A stretch of 58,504 nucleotides of DNA from an uncultured Roseovarius sp. GTDB lineage: Bacteria; Pseudomonadota; Alphaproteobacteria; Rhodobacterales; Rhodobacteraceae. Positions 45,896 through 55,555 of the stretch are shown piece after piece. The notes below the pieces were generated by a model that saw only the letters and a list, made by a program, of their open reading frames with translations, ran no database searches and was not told the DNA's origin. A program made the position numbers and the translations under genes. Each line of letters opens with the position of its first letter. The first letter of the stretch is position 1. The DNA is taken from contig NZ_CAJXNN010000024.1 of the NCBI RefSeq assembly GCF_913057115.1, positions 1 through 58,504 of the forward strand, read 5' to 3'.

Positions 45896-47346
45896 GGCTT
45901 TATCTCCCGCCAGTGCCGTCCATCACGATGGATCAGCGCAAGCGCTTCATCCGGCCCCGATGAGCCCGAGGCATAGGCGATGGGCGGTTCGGATCTTGCC
46001 TCCCACTCCGCGATGATCGGATCTGTCCAGGCCCAGGCTTCCTCGACCTCGTCATCACGCATGAAAAGCGTCTGGTTCCCTCGAATAACATCCATGATAA
46101 GGCGTTCATAGGCATCCGGGAAGTCCGCATCGTCCGGCCCCAAAGCCTCGGCAAAGGTCATGTCCAGCGGAACGTCGATCAGGCGCATCCCTCCCGGCCC
46201 CGGCTCCTTGATCGTGACGCCCAGTTCAATGCCCTCGTTGGGTTGCAGGCGGATCGTCAAGATATTGGCGTGTCGCCCTGCCTCGGCCCCGAATATCGAA
46301 TGCGGCGCATCCTTGAATACAACTGCGATTTCGCTCGCACGGGCTTTGAGGCGCTTGCCAGTTCGCAGGTAGAAGGGCGTGCCGGCCCATCGCCAATTGC
46401 TGATGTGCGCTTTGAGGGCGACGAAGCTTTCCGTTCTGCTGTCGTGATTCTCCACCTGCTCACGATAACCCGGGGCATCGGCACTTGCCTCGTATTGTCC
46501 CCGTACCAGGTCGGCCGGCTCTACAGGATCAAGCGCGCGGATCACCTTGAGCTTTTCGTCACGCACCGGGTCGGGCTCGAACTTGGCAGGGGGTTCCATG
46601 GCGATGAGGCATAACAGCTGCATCATGTGGTTTTGCATCATGTCGCGCATCGCGCCGGCACGATCATAGTAATCGCCCCGCCCGCCGACGCCGACGCTTT
46701 CGGCCACGGTGATCTGGATGTGGTCCACGTATTGACTGTTCCAAAGCGGCTCGAACAGGGTGTTGCCAAAGCGGATCGCCATCAGGTTTTGAACGGTTTC
46801 CTTTCCAAGATAATGGTCGATCCGGTAAATCTGATGCTCATGGAAGTGTTGCGCCAAGGTGGCGTTGAGCGCCTTGGCGGTCTCCAAGTCACGACCAAAA
46901 GGTTTCTCCACGACGATGCGGCTATCGTGGTCAGCCATCCCGTATTTTTGCAAACGCTCAGCCAAATCGCCAAAAAGCCGTGGCCCGACCGAGAAATAGA
47001 AAGCGCAAATGCGATCTGACGCAACCTCCCGCGCCAGTTCCTTCCAGCCGGTCTCGCCCAAGGCATCTACAACGACATATCCCAAGCGTCCGAGAAACGT
47101 ATCGAGCGTATCCTCGTCACGTGCCGAGACCGGGTCGAACTCATGGATCGCCGAGCGCACCATATCCCTGTATTCCGCAACATCCATATCGCTGCGCGCC
47201 GCGCCGATAACACGCGAGTCCTTGTCCATTTGTCCGGATCGAAAACGCCTAAACAGTCCCGGTAATATCTTCCGGCGAGCCAGATCCCCTGTCCCGCCAA
47301 AAATCACAAGGTCAAACGGATCAACCGGAATGACGCGCGATACCAT
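45892..47346 (-). CDS. zwf: Glucose-6-phosphate 1-dehydrogenase
   Basis: 484 aa from ATG 47346 (AGGAG at eight bases), which discards a 22-residue extension. NADP-dependent first step of the oxidative pentose phosphate/Entner-Doudoroff pathways. Nucleotide motif FGGTGDLARRKILPGLF at residues 14-30 and active-site RIDHYLGKE at about 178-186. First gene of zwf-pgl-pgi; its promoter lies in the 167-base gap shared with the divergent radical SAM gene. edd and eda are not in the window. Confidence 0.97.
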   Translation of the reverse strand: MVSRVIPVDPFDLVIFGGTGDLARRKILPGLFRRFRSGQMDKDSRVIGAARSDMDVAEYRDMVRSAIHEFDPVSARDEDTLDTFLGRLGYVVVDALGETGWKELAREVASDRICAFYFSVGPRLFGDLAERLQKYGMADHDSRIVVEKPFGRDLETAKALNATLAQHFHEHQIYRIDHYLGKETVQNLMAIRFGNTLFEPLWNSQYVDHIQITVAESVGVGGRGDYYDRAGAMRDMMQNHMMQLLCLIAMEPPAKFEPDPVRDEKLKVIRALDPVEPADLVRGQYEASADAPGYREQVENHDSRTESFVALKAHISNWRWAGTPFYLRTGKRLKARASEIAVVFKDAPHSIFGAEAGRHANILTIRLQPNEGIELGVTIKEPGPGGMRLIDVPLDMTFAEALGPDDADFPDAYERLIMDVIRGNQTLFMRDDEVEEAWAWTDPIIAEWEARSEPPIAYASGSSGPDEALALIHRDGRHWREIKP

Positions 47347-47513
47347 GGTGAAAACTCCTGCTCCTGTGCCCGACGCCCAAGGCAGGCCTCGCATTATCGG
47401 CAAGTCTAGCATGACACGACACGTTCACAATGGTGTCAAAGCCAGCCGCAAACCTTTCTTTCGGGCCACAACCGGGCTACCGGTTAGACACATCTAAATG
47501 CGCAAGGACCCCC

Positions 47514-48458
47514 ATGAAGGATATCGCTGCCAATACTGGCAAATTTCAGAACCCATTGGTCACCGCAGACGGTAACACCAGAGCCTCTGTGCCGCTCTCC
47601 AAGCCCGAGACCTTGTGGTTCAATACCGGCACGTTGTGCAACATCACCTGTGCCAATTGTTATATCGAAAGCTCCCCCACCAACGATGCGCTCGTCTATA
47701 TGACCGAGGCCGAGATTGACGCCTATCTCGATCAAGTCGAAGACCGTGGCTGGCCCATTCGGGAAATCGGCTTTACCGGCGGGGAACCCTTCATGAACCC
47801 TGAGATGATCGGCATGACCCGCGCGGCCTTGTCGCGCGGATACGAGGTTTTGATCCTCACCAACGCCATGCGCCCGATGATGCGTCGCCGCGTTCAGGAT
47901 GGCCTGCGCGCTCTGGTCGCGGAGTATGGCGATCAGCTGACCCTTCGGATTTCCGTCGACCACTGGTCCGAGACAAATCATGACACGGAACGCGGCAAGG
48001 GCGCGTTCGCGCGCACGATTGAAGGCATGCAATGGTTGCGCGATGCGGGCATCCGCATGGCCGTTGCCGGACGCACCGTCTGGGGCGAAGACGAGGCTAC
48101 GGGCCGTCAGGGATATGCCAACCTGTTCGCCACCCATGGGTTTGATATCGATGCCTTCAACCCCGCCGAAACAGTCCTCTTCCCGGAAATGGACGAAAGC
48201 GCCGAAGTCCCCGAGATCACGACCCAGTGCTGGGACATCCTCGGCAAGTCTCCCGATAGCGTGATGTGCGCCTCGTCCCGCATGGTGGTCAAACGCAAGG
48301 GGGCGGAAAAACCTGCCGTTCTGGCCTGCACCCTTCTGCCCTATGCGCCCGAATTCGAACTGGGCGAAACCCTGGCCGAAGCTGAACGCGACGTGGCGCT
48401 AAATCACCCCCATTGCGCCAAGTTCTGCGTTTTGGGTGGGGCAAGCTGTTCGGGCTAA
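47514..48458 (+). CDS. Radical SAM protein with Cys-rich C-terminus
   Basis: 314 aa; ATG 47514 with AAGGA at five bases. The radical SAM cluster motif CNITCANC uses Cys42, Cys46 and Cys49; FTGGEPF at about 85-91 binds SAM. The C-terminus NHPHCAKFCVLGGASCSG has three Cys, which could hold an auxiliary cluster. It has no clear peptide-recognition domain and no adjacent small precursor peptide. Function unknown to me. It is divergent from zwf. Confidence 0.85.
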   Translation: MKDIAANTGKFQNPLVTADGNTRASVPLSKPETLWFNTGTLCNITCANCYIESSPTNDALVYMTEAEIDAYLDQVEDRGWPIREIGFTGGEPFMNPEMIGMTRAALSRGYEVLILTNAMRPMMRRRVQDGLRALVAEYGDQLTLRISVDHWSETNHDTERGKGAFARTIEGMQWLRDAGIRMAVAGRTVWGEDEATGRQGYANLFATHGFDIDAFNPAETVLFPEMDESAEVPEITTQCWDILGKSPDSVMCASSRMVVKRKGAEKPAVLACTLLPYAPEFELGETLAEAERDVALNHPHCAKFCVLGGASCSG

Positions 48459-48500
48459 GCCTGCTTGACGCGCCCGCCCGCTTGGGGCATCGCCTGATCC

Positions 48501-49682
48501 ATGCAGATCAGCACCCTCATCCTTGGCGCCGGCGCCGCCGGCATGATGTGCGCAGCCCACGCCGGCCCCGGCACACTGTTGATCGACCACGCCAAGCGCG
48601 CGGGCGAGAAAATCCGGATCTCCGGCGGCGGGCGCTGCAATTTCACCAATCTTTACACTGAGCCCGGCAATTTCCTTGGCCAAAACCCGCATTTCCACAA
48701 ATCCGCCCTGTCGCGCTACACGCAATGGGATTTCATCGACCTCATCGCCCGCCACGGCATCGCCTATCACGAAAAGACCCTTGGACAGCTTTTCTGCGAT
48801 GGAAAATCCACCCAGATCATCGAGATGATGCGCGCCGAGATGACGCAAGTCGGGGCTGACCTCTGGCTGCATTGCTCGGTTGCCGAGGTGAACCATGACG
48901 GCACGCATTTCACAGCCACGTTGGATCACGCAGGAACGCGAAAAACGGTCACCGCAAGAAACCTTGTCTTGGCCACAGGGGGCAAATCCATCCCAAAAAT
49001 GGGGGCCTCAGGGCTTGCCTATGATCTGGCTCAGCAATTCGGCCATAGGGTCACCGAAACCCGCCCCGCGCTCGTGCCGCTCACCTTTTCTGACAAGCGC
49101 TTTTCGTCGCTCTCCGGAACCGCCGCCGCCGCGCATGTTTCGAACGCGCGCACAGGCTTTGACGAAGCGGTGCTTTTCACTCACCGCGGCCTTTCTGGCC
49201 CCGCGATCCTGCAAATCTCATCCTACTGGCGCGAGGGCGAGGAGATCGAGATCGACCTTGCCCCGGAAGGTCAACTCTTCGACGCACTCAAAGCGCAACG
49301 CCAAACCCAAGGCCGTCGCTATCTCACCACCGAACTGGCCCAACACCTTCCCAGCCGTCTGGTAGACCACTTGGCGCAAGAGATTGACCTTACAGGAAAT
49401 CTTGCTGATCAATCCGACGCGCGCCTGACCGAAATCACCGACCATTTGCGCCACTGGAGGCTCAAGCCCACAGGCTCCGAAGGCTACCGCACCGCCGAAG
49501 TCACGCTTGGCGGTATCGACACCGATGGCCTGTCGTCCAAAACCATGATGTCCAAAACCCTGCCCGGCCTCTATGCCATTGGCGAGGCCGTGGATGTCAC
49601 TGGTTGGCTTGGGGGCTACAACTTCCAATGGGCTTGGTCTTCGGGCTGGGCGGCGGGCACTGCGATCCGCGCATCCTCTTAA
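48501..49682 (+). CDS. BaiN/RdsA-like NAD(P)/FAD-dependent oxidoreductase (HI0933 family)
   Basis: 393 aa; ATG 48501. FAD-binding GAGAAGMMCAA at residues 9-19 and the family signature RISGGGRCNFTNL near 40-52; LATGGKSIPKMGASG and the C-terminal GLYAIGEAVDVTGWLGGYNFQWAWSSGWAAG complete the HI0933/YhiN pattern. Flavoproteins of this group are widespread, usually with unknown substrate; BaiN itself works on bile acids. It converges with murD, leaving 68 bases that hold a family-2 repeat. Confidence 0.9.
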   Translation: MQISTLILGAGAAGMMCAAHAGPGTLLIDHAKRAGEKIRISGGGRCNFTNLYTEPGNFLGQNPHFHKSALSRYTQWDFIDLIARHGIAYHEKTLGQLFCDGKSTQIIEMMRAEMTQVGADLWLHCSVAEVNHDGTHFTATLDHAGTRKTVTARNLVLATGGKSIPKMGASGLAYDLAQQFGHRVTETRPALVPLTFSDKRFSSLSGTAAAAHVSNARTGFDEAVLFTHRGLSGPAILQISSYWREGEEIEIDLAPEGQLFDALKAQRQTQGRRYLTTELAQHLPSRLVDHLAQEIDLTGNLADQSDARLTEITDHLRHWRLKPTGSEGYRTAEVTLGGIDTDGLSSKTMMSKTLPGLYAIGEAVDVTGWLGGYNFQWAWSSGWAAGTAIRASS

Positions 49683-49684
49683 CG

Positions 49685-49743
49685 CCTTCTTCTGTTTACA
49701 AATATCCCGGGGAATCGCCCATAGGGCGATGGGGCAGAGCCCC
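49685..49743 (-). repeat. Family-2 composite repeat, copy 3
   Basis: Read on the minus strand from the murD stop: GGGGC-TCT-GCCCC hairpin (49743-49731); second hairpin ATCGCCC/GGGCGAT (49730-49714); then CCCCGGGATATTTGTAAACA and AGAAGAAGG (49712-49685). It begins 7 bases after the murD stop and runs almost to the BaiN-like gene's stop. Confidence 0.75.
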
Positions 49744-49750
49744 AAAAACC

Positions 49751-51154
49751 TTATTTGGACAAATGCCGTTTCACCTGTGCAATGAAATCCTCGCCCCGCT
49801 TTTCGAAACTGTCGTACTGATCGAAACTCGCGGCAGCGGGGGCCAAAAGCACGGTGTCCCCGGGCTCGGCCTCTCGCACCGCGCGGGCCACCGCGACTTC
49901 CATCGTGGTGCAGACTTCGGCCTCAACCCCTTCCAATTCAAGGGAAAATTGCGCCGCCTCGCGCCCGATAACATAGGCCTTCACCACATGCGCCAACCCC
50001 GGGGCCAGCCCGGCCAAGCCGCCATCCTTCTCAAGTCCGCCACAAATCCAGCGGATCTTGTCGAAAGCCAAAAGCGCTTTCAGGGCTGAATCCACATTGG
50101 TCGCCTTGCTGTCGTTGACATAGGCCACGCCGCCAACCTCGGCGATCCTCTGACTACGATGTGGCAAGCCCGCGAAACTGTGAAACGCCCGCTCAATCAC
50201 CTTGGGCGCAAGGCCAAGTGTCCGGCAGGCCGCATAGGCTGCGCAGGCGTTTTGATGATTATGCGTGCCGGGTAAGCCTTTGATTTCACGCAGGTCTATG
50301 GAACCCGCTTGCTTGCCTTTACGATATTCGGACAAGAACCCCTTGCGGGCGAAAACGCTCCAGCCCGGTCCAGACAGCTTGCCCTTGGCCGAAACACGAA
50401 TGACCCGGTCATCACTGCGCCCTTCGGCCAGTTGCCCGGCCAGAAACAGGCCCTCGTTCTCGTCCACGCCGACGACAGCACGGTCCGGCCCTCCTTCGGC
50501 GAAAAGCCTGCGCTTGGCGGCGAAATAGCCGCCCAGACCGGCGTGCCGGTCCAAATGATCGGGAGTGAGATTGGTAAAGACGGCGATATCTGGTGTCAGG
50601 GCGCGGGCGAGTTCGGTTTGGTAGCTGCTCAGTTCCAGAACCACCACACCGCCGTCGTTCGGCGGGTCGATATCCAGCACGCCCCGGCCGATATTTCCGG
50701 CCAGTTGCACGTCGCGGCCGACGTCTTCGAGTACGTGGTGAATCAACGCGGACGTTGTTGATTTTCCATTGCTTCCCGTGACCGCGATCACCTTGGGCGG
50801 TTGCTCGAAATTGGCCCATTCGCCGCCAGAGAGCGACCGGAAAAAGAGCCCGATATCATTGTCCACCGGAACACCCGCCCGCAGGGCCGCACCGACAACC
50901 TTGTTGGGGGCGGGATAGAGATGCGGGATGCCCGGCGAGACGATCAGGCTGGCCACGTCATCAAAAGCATTCTCACGGGACAAGTTCTTGACTTCAAAGC
51001 CTTCTTCATTGGCCACTTCCTGCGCGGCCGGGTTGTCGTCCCATGCCAGAACATGCGCGCCGCCAGCCCGCAGGGCGCGCGCCGCAGATAGGCCTGACCG
51101 CCCCAAGCCCAACACCGCAACCTTCGCACCCTCGAAACCCCGTACTGGAATCAT
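49751..51154 (-). CDS. murD: UDP-N-acetylmuramoyl-L-alanine--D-glutamate ligase
   Basis: 467 aa from ATG 51154. Adds D-Glu to UDP-MurNAc-L-Ala. N-terminal [20 protein letters not shown] loop [21 protein letters not shown] (about 115-135), [23 protein letters not shown] and YVNDSKATN are all present. In the usual cluster ftsW and murG would follow, but here the next gene is a convergent flavoprotein, so the cluster is broken. A 313-base gap with repeat copy D separates it from mraY, and murD probably has its own promoter there. Confidence 0.97.
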   Translation of the reverse strand: MIPVRGFEGAKVAVLGLGRSGLSAARALRAGGAHVLAWDDNPAAQEVANEEGFEVKNLSRENAFDDVASLIVSPGIPHLYPAPNKVVGAALRAGVPVDNDIGLFFRSLSGGEWANFEQPPKVIAVTGSNGKSTTSALIHHVLEDVGRDVQLAGNIGRGVLDIDPPNDGGVVVLELSSYQTELARALTPDIAVFTNLTPDHLDRHAGLGGYFAAKRRLFAEGGPDRAVVGVDENEGLFLAGQLAEGRSDDRVIRVSAKGKLSGPGWSVFARKGFLSEYRKGKQAGSIDLREIKGLPGTHNHQNACAAYAACRTLGLAPKVIERAFHSFAGLPHRSQRIAEVGGVAYVNDSKATNVDSALKALLAFDKIRWICGGLEKDGGLAGLAPGLAHVVKAYVIGREAAQFSLELEGVEAEVCTTMEVAVARAVREAEPGDTVLLAPAAASFDQYDSFEKRGEDFIAQVKRHLSK

Positions 51155-51467
51155 GCCCTGCCCCCATCTTTCATCATAGCGCACCCTGCCCCGAGCCGCC
51201 CGCCCTTGCAAGATGGGTTAACGAAGGATGAAGGACGGGCAGGCCAAGGGTGAGGCGTTTGCCCCCATGCCCTTTGTTAACAAGGGTCTTCGGCGTTTTT
51301 GGCCTGTCTGCAACCCGTCGGTATCGTGTCGGTATCACGTCGGTGCCGGGGCGCTGCGGGGTGCGGATGAACAGGGCGTACGGTGTATACTTGTACAAAA
51401 CGTACGTGAGTTTTGTACAAACCTGAGACAGCCACGTCCCGACAAGGTTTCGGCAGCAATCAGCGAC
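51155..51467. other. 313-bp gap inside the mur cluster between mraY and murD
   Basis: No gene that I can support. About half is repeat copy D (51276-51418). The 120 bases next to murD are GC-rich and should hold the murD promoter or untranslated leader. Confidence 0.6.
51276..51418 (-). repeat. Family-1 intergenic repeat, copy D (143-bp form)
   Basis: On the + strand: GTTAAC 51276-51281; GTCGGT units at 51317, 51328, 51339 (11-bp period); dyad GTACAAAAC (51393-51401), 8-base centre, GTTTTGTAC (51410-51418). Against copy B both arms changed together (G to A and the partner C to T), keeping perfect symmetry. Spacing is identical to copy A. It follows the mraY stop by 49 bases. Confidence 0.87.
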
Positions 51468-52589
51468 CTACCGCACCTTCAGTGTCGCCAGCCCGATCAG
51501 CGCGAGGATCAGCGCGATGATCCAGAAGCGGATGACGATTTGCGGCTCGGCCCAGCCCTTTTTCTCATAGTGGTGGTGGATCGGGGCCATCAGAAACACA
51601 CGCTTGCCGGTGCGCTTGAAGTAAAGCACCTGAATGATGACCGAAAGCGCCTCGACCACGAAAAGCCCACCGACGATGCCAAGGACGATCTCGTGCTTGG
51701 TGGCCACGGCGATGGCGCCCAAGGCCCCGCCAAGCGCGAGCGAGCCCGTGTCGCCCATGAAGACGGCGGCAGGCGGAGCATTGTACCACAAAAAGCCAAG
51801 CCCGCCCCCGGCAAGCCCTGCCACGAATATCAGTATCTCGCCCGTGCCGGGCACGTAGTGCACATCCAGATAATCGGTAAAGTCGACCCGGCCCACCGCG
51901 TAGGCGATGATGCCAAGCGCGCCGGCGGCGATCATCACCGGCATGATCGCCAGACCATCCAACCCATCAGTGAGGTTCACCGCATTGGCCGCGCCCACCA
52001 CCACGAACATCGCGAAGGGTATGAAGAACCAGCCAAGATTCACCAGCGTGTCCTTGAAGACCGGGAAGGCAAGGCGGCCCGAGAGCGGGTCATAATCCTC
52101 GACCCGCGCGGCAAGGTCGATGTCGTTCAGGGTGTGCAGGTGCATGGCCCAATAGGCGGCGACGCCCGCGATGGCAAATCCGATCGCAAGGCGCATCTTG
52201 CCCGAGACCCCGGCGACATTGCCCTTGGACACCTTGGCATAGTCATCGGCAAATCCGATGAGCCCGAAGGCGAGGGTTACAAAAAGCACCATCCAGACAA
52301 AGCCATTATCGAGCCGCGCCCAGAACAGCGTGGAGGTCATGAGCGCGCCCACGATCAAGAGCCCGCCCATGGTGGGGGTGCCGGATTTCGCGAAATGGGT
52401 TTCGGGGCCATCATCGCGGATTGGCTGCCCCTTGCCCTGGCGCTTGCGCAGCACGTTGATCAGCGGCGGGCCGAAGATGAAGCCGAAGAACAGCGCCGTC
52501 ATGAAGGCCCCGCCCGCACGAAAGGTGATGTAGCGGAAAAGGTTGAAAAAATCGCCACCATCCGAGAGTGCGGTAAGCCAGTAAAGCAT
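51468..52589 (-). CDS. mraY: Phospho-N-acetylmuramoyl-pentapeptide transferase
   Basis: 373 aa; ATG 52589 overlaps the murF stop by one base (TAATG). Integral membrane enzyme making lipid I from UDP-MurNAc-pentapeptide and undecaprenyl phosphate. Ten hydrophobic helices; catalytic Asp pair in [36 protein letters not shown] and the [13 protein letters not shown] loop are present. Confidence 0.97.
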   Translation of the reverse strand: MLYWLTALSDGGDFFNLFRYITFRAGGAFMTALFFGFIFGPPLINVLRKRQGKGQPIRDDGPETHFAKSGTPTMGGLLIVGALMTSTLFWARLDNGFVWMVLFVTLAFGLIGFADDYAKVSKGNVAGVSGKMRLAIGFAIAGVAAYWAMHLHTLNDIDLAARVEDYDPLSGRLAFPVFKDTLVNLGWFFIPFAMFVVVGAANAVNLTDGLDGLAIMPVMIAAGALGIIAYAVGRVDFTDYLDVHYVPGTGEILIFVAGLAGGGLGFLWYNAPPAAVFMGDTGSLALGGALGAIAVATKHEIVLGIVGGLFVVEALSVIIQVLYFKRTGKRVFLMAPIHHHYEKKGWAEPQIVIRFWIIALILALIGLATLKVR

Positions 52590-54037
52590 TACGTGTTCCT
52601 TTTGTCTTGGGCCAGATCGCGGCCCACCCGGCGCAGGGCATCGACCACGAGGCTGACTCGGCTGCCTTTAGAGCCTTTGACAAGCACCACATCGCCCGCG
52701 TCAACAAGCCGGTGCGCCTTATCCGCCAAAGCCTCGGCGGTGTCCACATGTTCTCCGCGCCGGGGTTCGGGCAAAGCCTCATAAAGCGCGGTCATTCGGG
52801 GGCCGACGCAATGCACGACATCCAGGGCCGCCATATCTGGTAAATCGGAAAGGCCCGCATGGAGCGACAGTTCATCCTCACCCAGTTCCAGCATGTCGCC
52901 CAAGACCGCCACGCGCCGCCCCTTTGAGATACGCCCCACCCCGTTGCGCGGGGTGGCGGCGGCAAGCACTTCCAGTGAAGCCGCCATGGAGGTGGGGTTG
53001 GCGTTGAAAGCATCGTCGATCAGGTCGAATGTCAGGTCCTCGTCGTCATGATCCAGCGCGATCACCTCGCGGGTGCCGCGCCCTGAAGGCGGCTGCCAAC
53101 GGGCAAGGTCCATCGCCGCGCGTACCGGATCACCGCCCAGCGCCTCGACCGCGGCCAGCACGGCCAGGCCGTTCATGGCGAAATGCCGCCCCGGCGTGGA
53201 AATCTTGAACAGTTGCGGCCCGCCCGGAAGCTCGGACTGCACCACGGTGGTCTCATCGGTCAGGCGCACATCGAGCAGGCGGTATTGGCAGTCCTCGCAA
53301 GCGCCAAAGCGCGCCACCGGCCCGCCGCTGGCCCATGCCGCGCCTTCAATGGTGCGCAGAAGGTGGCTATCCAAATCGCCGTTGAAGATGCAGGTGCCGC
53401 CCTCTTCCAGCCCCTCGAAAATCGCCGATTTCTCAATCGCGATACCGTTGAGATTCTCGAAAGCCTCAAGATGGGCGGCGGCGACGGTGGTGATCATCGC
53501 CACATGGGGCCGCGCCATGCGCGCCAGCGGTGCAATTTCGCCGGGATGGTTCATGCCGATCTCGATCACGGCGAATTCCGTGTCCACGGGCATCCGCGCC
53601 AGAGTGAGCGGCACGCCCCAATGGTTGTTGTAACTAGCCTCGGCGGCATGGGTGCGGCCCTGCTGGGAGAGCACATCGCGTAGCATTTCCTTGGTCGAGG
53701 TTTTCCCGACCGAGCCGGTGATGGCGGCGATGCGGGCCTGCGTGCGGGCGCGGGCGGCGGTGCCCATGGCCTCAAGCCCTTTCAGCACGTCATCGACGAT
53801 CAAGAGCGGCGCGTCCTCGGATACACCTTCGGGGATATGGCTGACCAAGGCGGCGACGGCCCCCTTTTCAAGCGCTTGCGCCACGAAATCATGGCCGTCG
53901 CGGGCGGCTTTCAGGGCCACGAAAAGATCGCCCGGTTGAATTGTGCGGGTGTCGATCGACACGCCAGAGGCCTGCCAATCGCGCGTCGCATGCCCGCCCG
54001 TGGCCTTGGCGGCGTCTTCAGAGGTCCAAAGCATCAT
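52589..54037 (-). CDS. murF: UDP-N-acetylmuramoyl-tripeptide--D-alanyl-D-alanine ligase
   Basis: 482 aa; ATG 54037 overlaps the murE stop (ATGA), though an adjacent ATG at 54034 is possible. Adds D-Ala-D-Ala to the UDP-MurNAc-tripeptide. ATP loop [15 protein letters not shown] (about 108-122), [30 protein letters not shown] and [11 protein letters not shown] match MurF. Coupled to murE upstream and mraY downstream. Confidence 0.97.
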   Translation of the reverse strand: MMLWTSEDAAKATGGHATRDWQASGVSIDTRTIQPGDLFVALKAARDGHDFVAQALEKGAVAALVSHIPEGVSEDAPLLIVDDVLKGLEAMGTAARARTQARIAAITGSVGKTSTKEMLRDVLSQQGRTHAAEASYNNHWGVPLTLARMPVDTEFAVIEIGMNHPGEIAPLARMARPHVAMITTVAAAHLEAFENLNGIAIEKSAIFEGLEEGGTCIFNGDLDSHLLRTIEGAAWASGGPVARFGACEDCQYRLLDVRLTDETTVVQSELPGGPQLFKISTPGRHFAMNGLAVLAAVEALGGDPVRAAMDLARWQPPSGRGTREVIALDHDDEDLTFDLIDDAFNANPTSMAASLEVLAAATPRNGVGRISKGRRVAVLGDMLELGEDELSLHAGLSDLPDMAALDVVHCVGPRMTALYEALPEPRRGEHVDTAEALADKAHRLVDAGDVVLVKGSKGSRVSLVVDALRRVGRDLAQDKRNT

Positions 54038-55536
54038 GCCAGCCCCCCGTCCAGCGCAGAAACCGCCACGCTGGCCTGTTCGCTATCGTCAAAGGGAAAA
54101 ACATCGTCGCCGACGATCTGCCCGGTCTCGTGTCCCTTGCCGCAAATCAGAAGGGCATCCCCGGGCCCCAGCAAATCGACGCCGCGCAGGATCGCCTCGG
54201 CGCGGTCGCCCACCTCGGTGGCTGTATCGATCCCGCCCGCCCCGGCAATGCCCTGCATCACGGCGGCGCGGATCGTGCCCGGGTCTTCGCTGCGCGGGTT
54301 GTCGTCGGTGACGATCACCAGATCGGCATTTTCCGCCGCCGCGCGGCCCATCAAGGGGCGCTTGGCGGTGTCACGGTCGCCTCCTGCGCCGACGATGGCC
54401 ACAAGCCGCCCCATGACATGCGGGCGCAGCGCCGACAGCGCCGTGGCCACGGCATCGGGCGTATGAGCGTAATCGACAAACACCGCTGCCCCGTTAGAGC
54501 GGGTGGCGGCCAGTTGCATCCGGCCCTTGACGGTGCGCATACGCGGCAGGGTCTCGAAGACCTCCTGCGCATCGGCCCCCGCCGCAATCACCAGACCGGC
54601 CGCCAAAAGCACGTTCTCGGCCTGAAATCCACCGATGAGCGGCAGGCGCACCTGTTGCACCTGCCCCTTCCAGTCAAAGCGCAACTCTTGGCCCGTCGCC
54701 TCGAACCGCTGTGCCTGCAATTGCAAGTCGCACCCCGGTTTGCGCCCCACGGCAATCATGTCTTGGCCCCGGGCGCGGGCAATCTCGGCCACCCGGGCCA
54801 CGGCGGGGTCATCCATATTGAGAACCGCCACGCCGTCCTCGGGCAGCACACGGTCAAATAGGCCCGCTTTGGCGTTGAAATAGGCCTCGAAACTCTCGTG
54901 ATAGTCCAGGTGATCTTGGGAAAAATTGGTGAACCCGGCGGCCTGAATGCGCACCCCGTCAAGGCGGCCTTGATCCAAGCCATGGCTGGAAGCCTCCATG
55001 GCGGCGTGGGTGACGCCCTCGGCCTCGGCCGCCGCTAAAACCCGGTGCAACGTGATGGGATCGGGCGTGGTATGGGCCAGCGGAGCCTGGAAGGCGCCTT
55101 CGACGCCGGTGGTGCCAAGGTTGATCGCGTCAAACCCCATCTCGCTCCAGATTTGGCGGCAAAAACTGCTAACGGATGTTTTGCCGTTGGTGCCGGTCAC
55201 CGCCACCATGACCTCGGGCTGCGCGCCGAACCAAAGCGCCGCCGCAAAGGCCAAGGTCTGACGCGGGTCTTCGGCGACGATCAGGGCAGCATCGCTGAGG
55301 CTGAGGAACTCGGCGGCGATCTGCGCACCCTTGGCATCGGTCAGGACGGCCCCTGCGCCCATGCGCAGGGCGTATTGGGTGAACTCGCCGCCATGCACGC
55401 GGCTTCCGGGCAAGGCGGCGAAAAGATAGCCGTCCTTCACCTCGCGGCTGTCCACGGCCAAGCCGGTCACTTGGGCCTGTCGCCCGCCTTGGGCCGTCAG
55501 GCCCAGTTCCGCCAGTGATTTCACCTGCCCCACCAT
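54034..55536 (-). CDS. murE: UDP-N-acetylmuramoyl-L-alanyl-D-glutamate--2,6-diaminopimelate ligase
   Basis: 500 aa from ATG 55536 (a GTG one codon earlier is possible). ATP loop VAVTGTNGKTSVSSFCRQ (about 112-129), TTPDPITLHR, MEASSHGLDQGRLDG, VDYAHTPDA and DNPRSEDP near residue 415; the DNPR motif marks meso-diaminopimelate specificity, as expected for a Gram-negative. It lies 19 bases after ftsI in the mur/fts unit. Confidence 0.97.
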   Translation of the reverse strand: MVGQVKSLAELGLTAQGGRQAQVTGLAVDSREVKDGYLFAALPGSRVHGGEFTQYALRMGAGAVLTDAKGAQIAAEFLSLSDAALIVAEDPRQTLAFAAALWFGAQPEVMVAVTGTNGKTSVSSFCRQIWSEMGFDAINLGTTGVEGAFQAPLAHTTPDPITLHRVLAAAEAEGVTHAAMEASSHGLDQGRLDGVRIQAAGFTNFSQDHLDYHESFEAYFNAKAGLFDRVLPEDGVAVLNMDDPAVARVAEIARARGQDMIAVGRKPGCDLQLQAQRFEATGQELRFDWKGQVQQVRLPLIGGFQAENVLLAAGLVIAAGADAQEVFETLPRMRTVKGRMQLAATRSNGAAVFVDYAHTPDAVATALSALRPHVMGRLVAIVGAGGDRDTAKRPLMGRAAAENADLVIVTDDNPRSEDPGTIRAAVMQGIAGAGGIDTATEVGDRAEAILRGVDLLGPGDALLICGKGHETGQIVGDDVFPFDDSEQASVAVSALDGGLA

Positions 55537-55555
55537 CACACCCCGCCTGAGTGGC

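Noticed and set aside
51174..51459. Small proteins encoded in the family-1 repeats (motifs such as TDVIPTRYRR appear in several copies)
   Set aside because: The shared peptide comes from DNA conservation of the 11-bp units, which are read in all three frames. Stops differ between copies, there is no consistent start or ribosome site, and the dyad changes conserve pairing rather than codons.
51228..52784. Long open frame (518 codons) on the plus strand opposite mraY and murF
   Set aside because: It is antisense to two unmistakable mur genes. Its translation is compositionally odd (His/Arg/Glu-rich) and has no family likeness. High GC content makes long shadow frames common.
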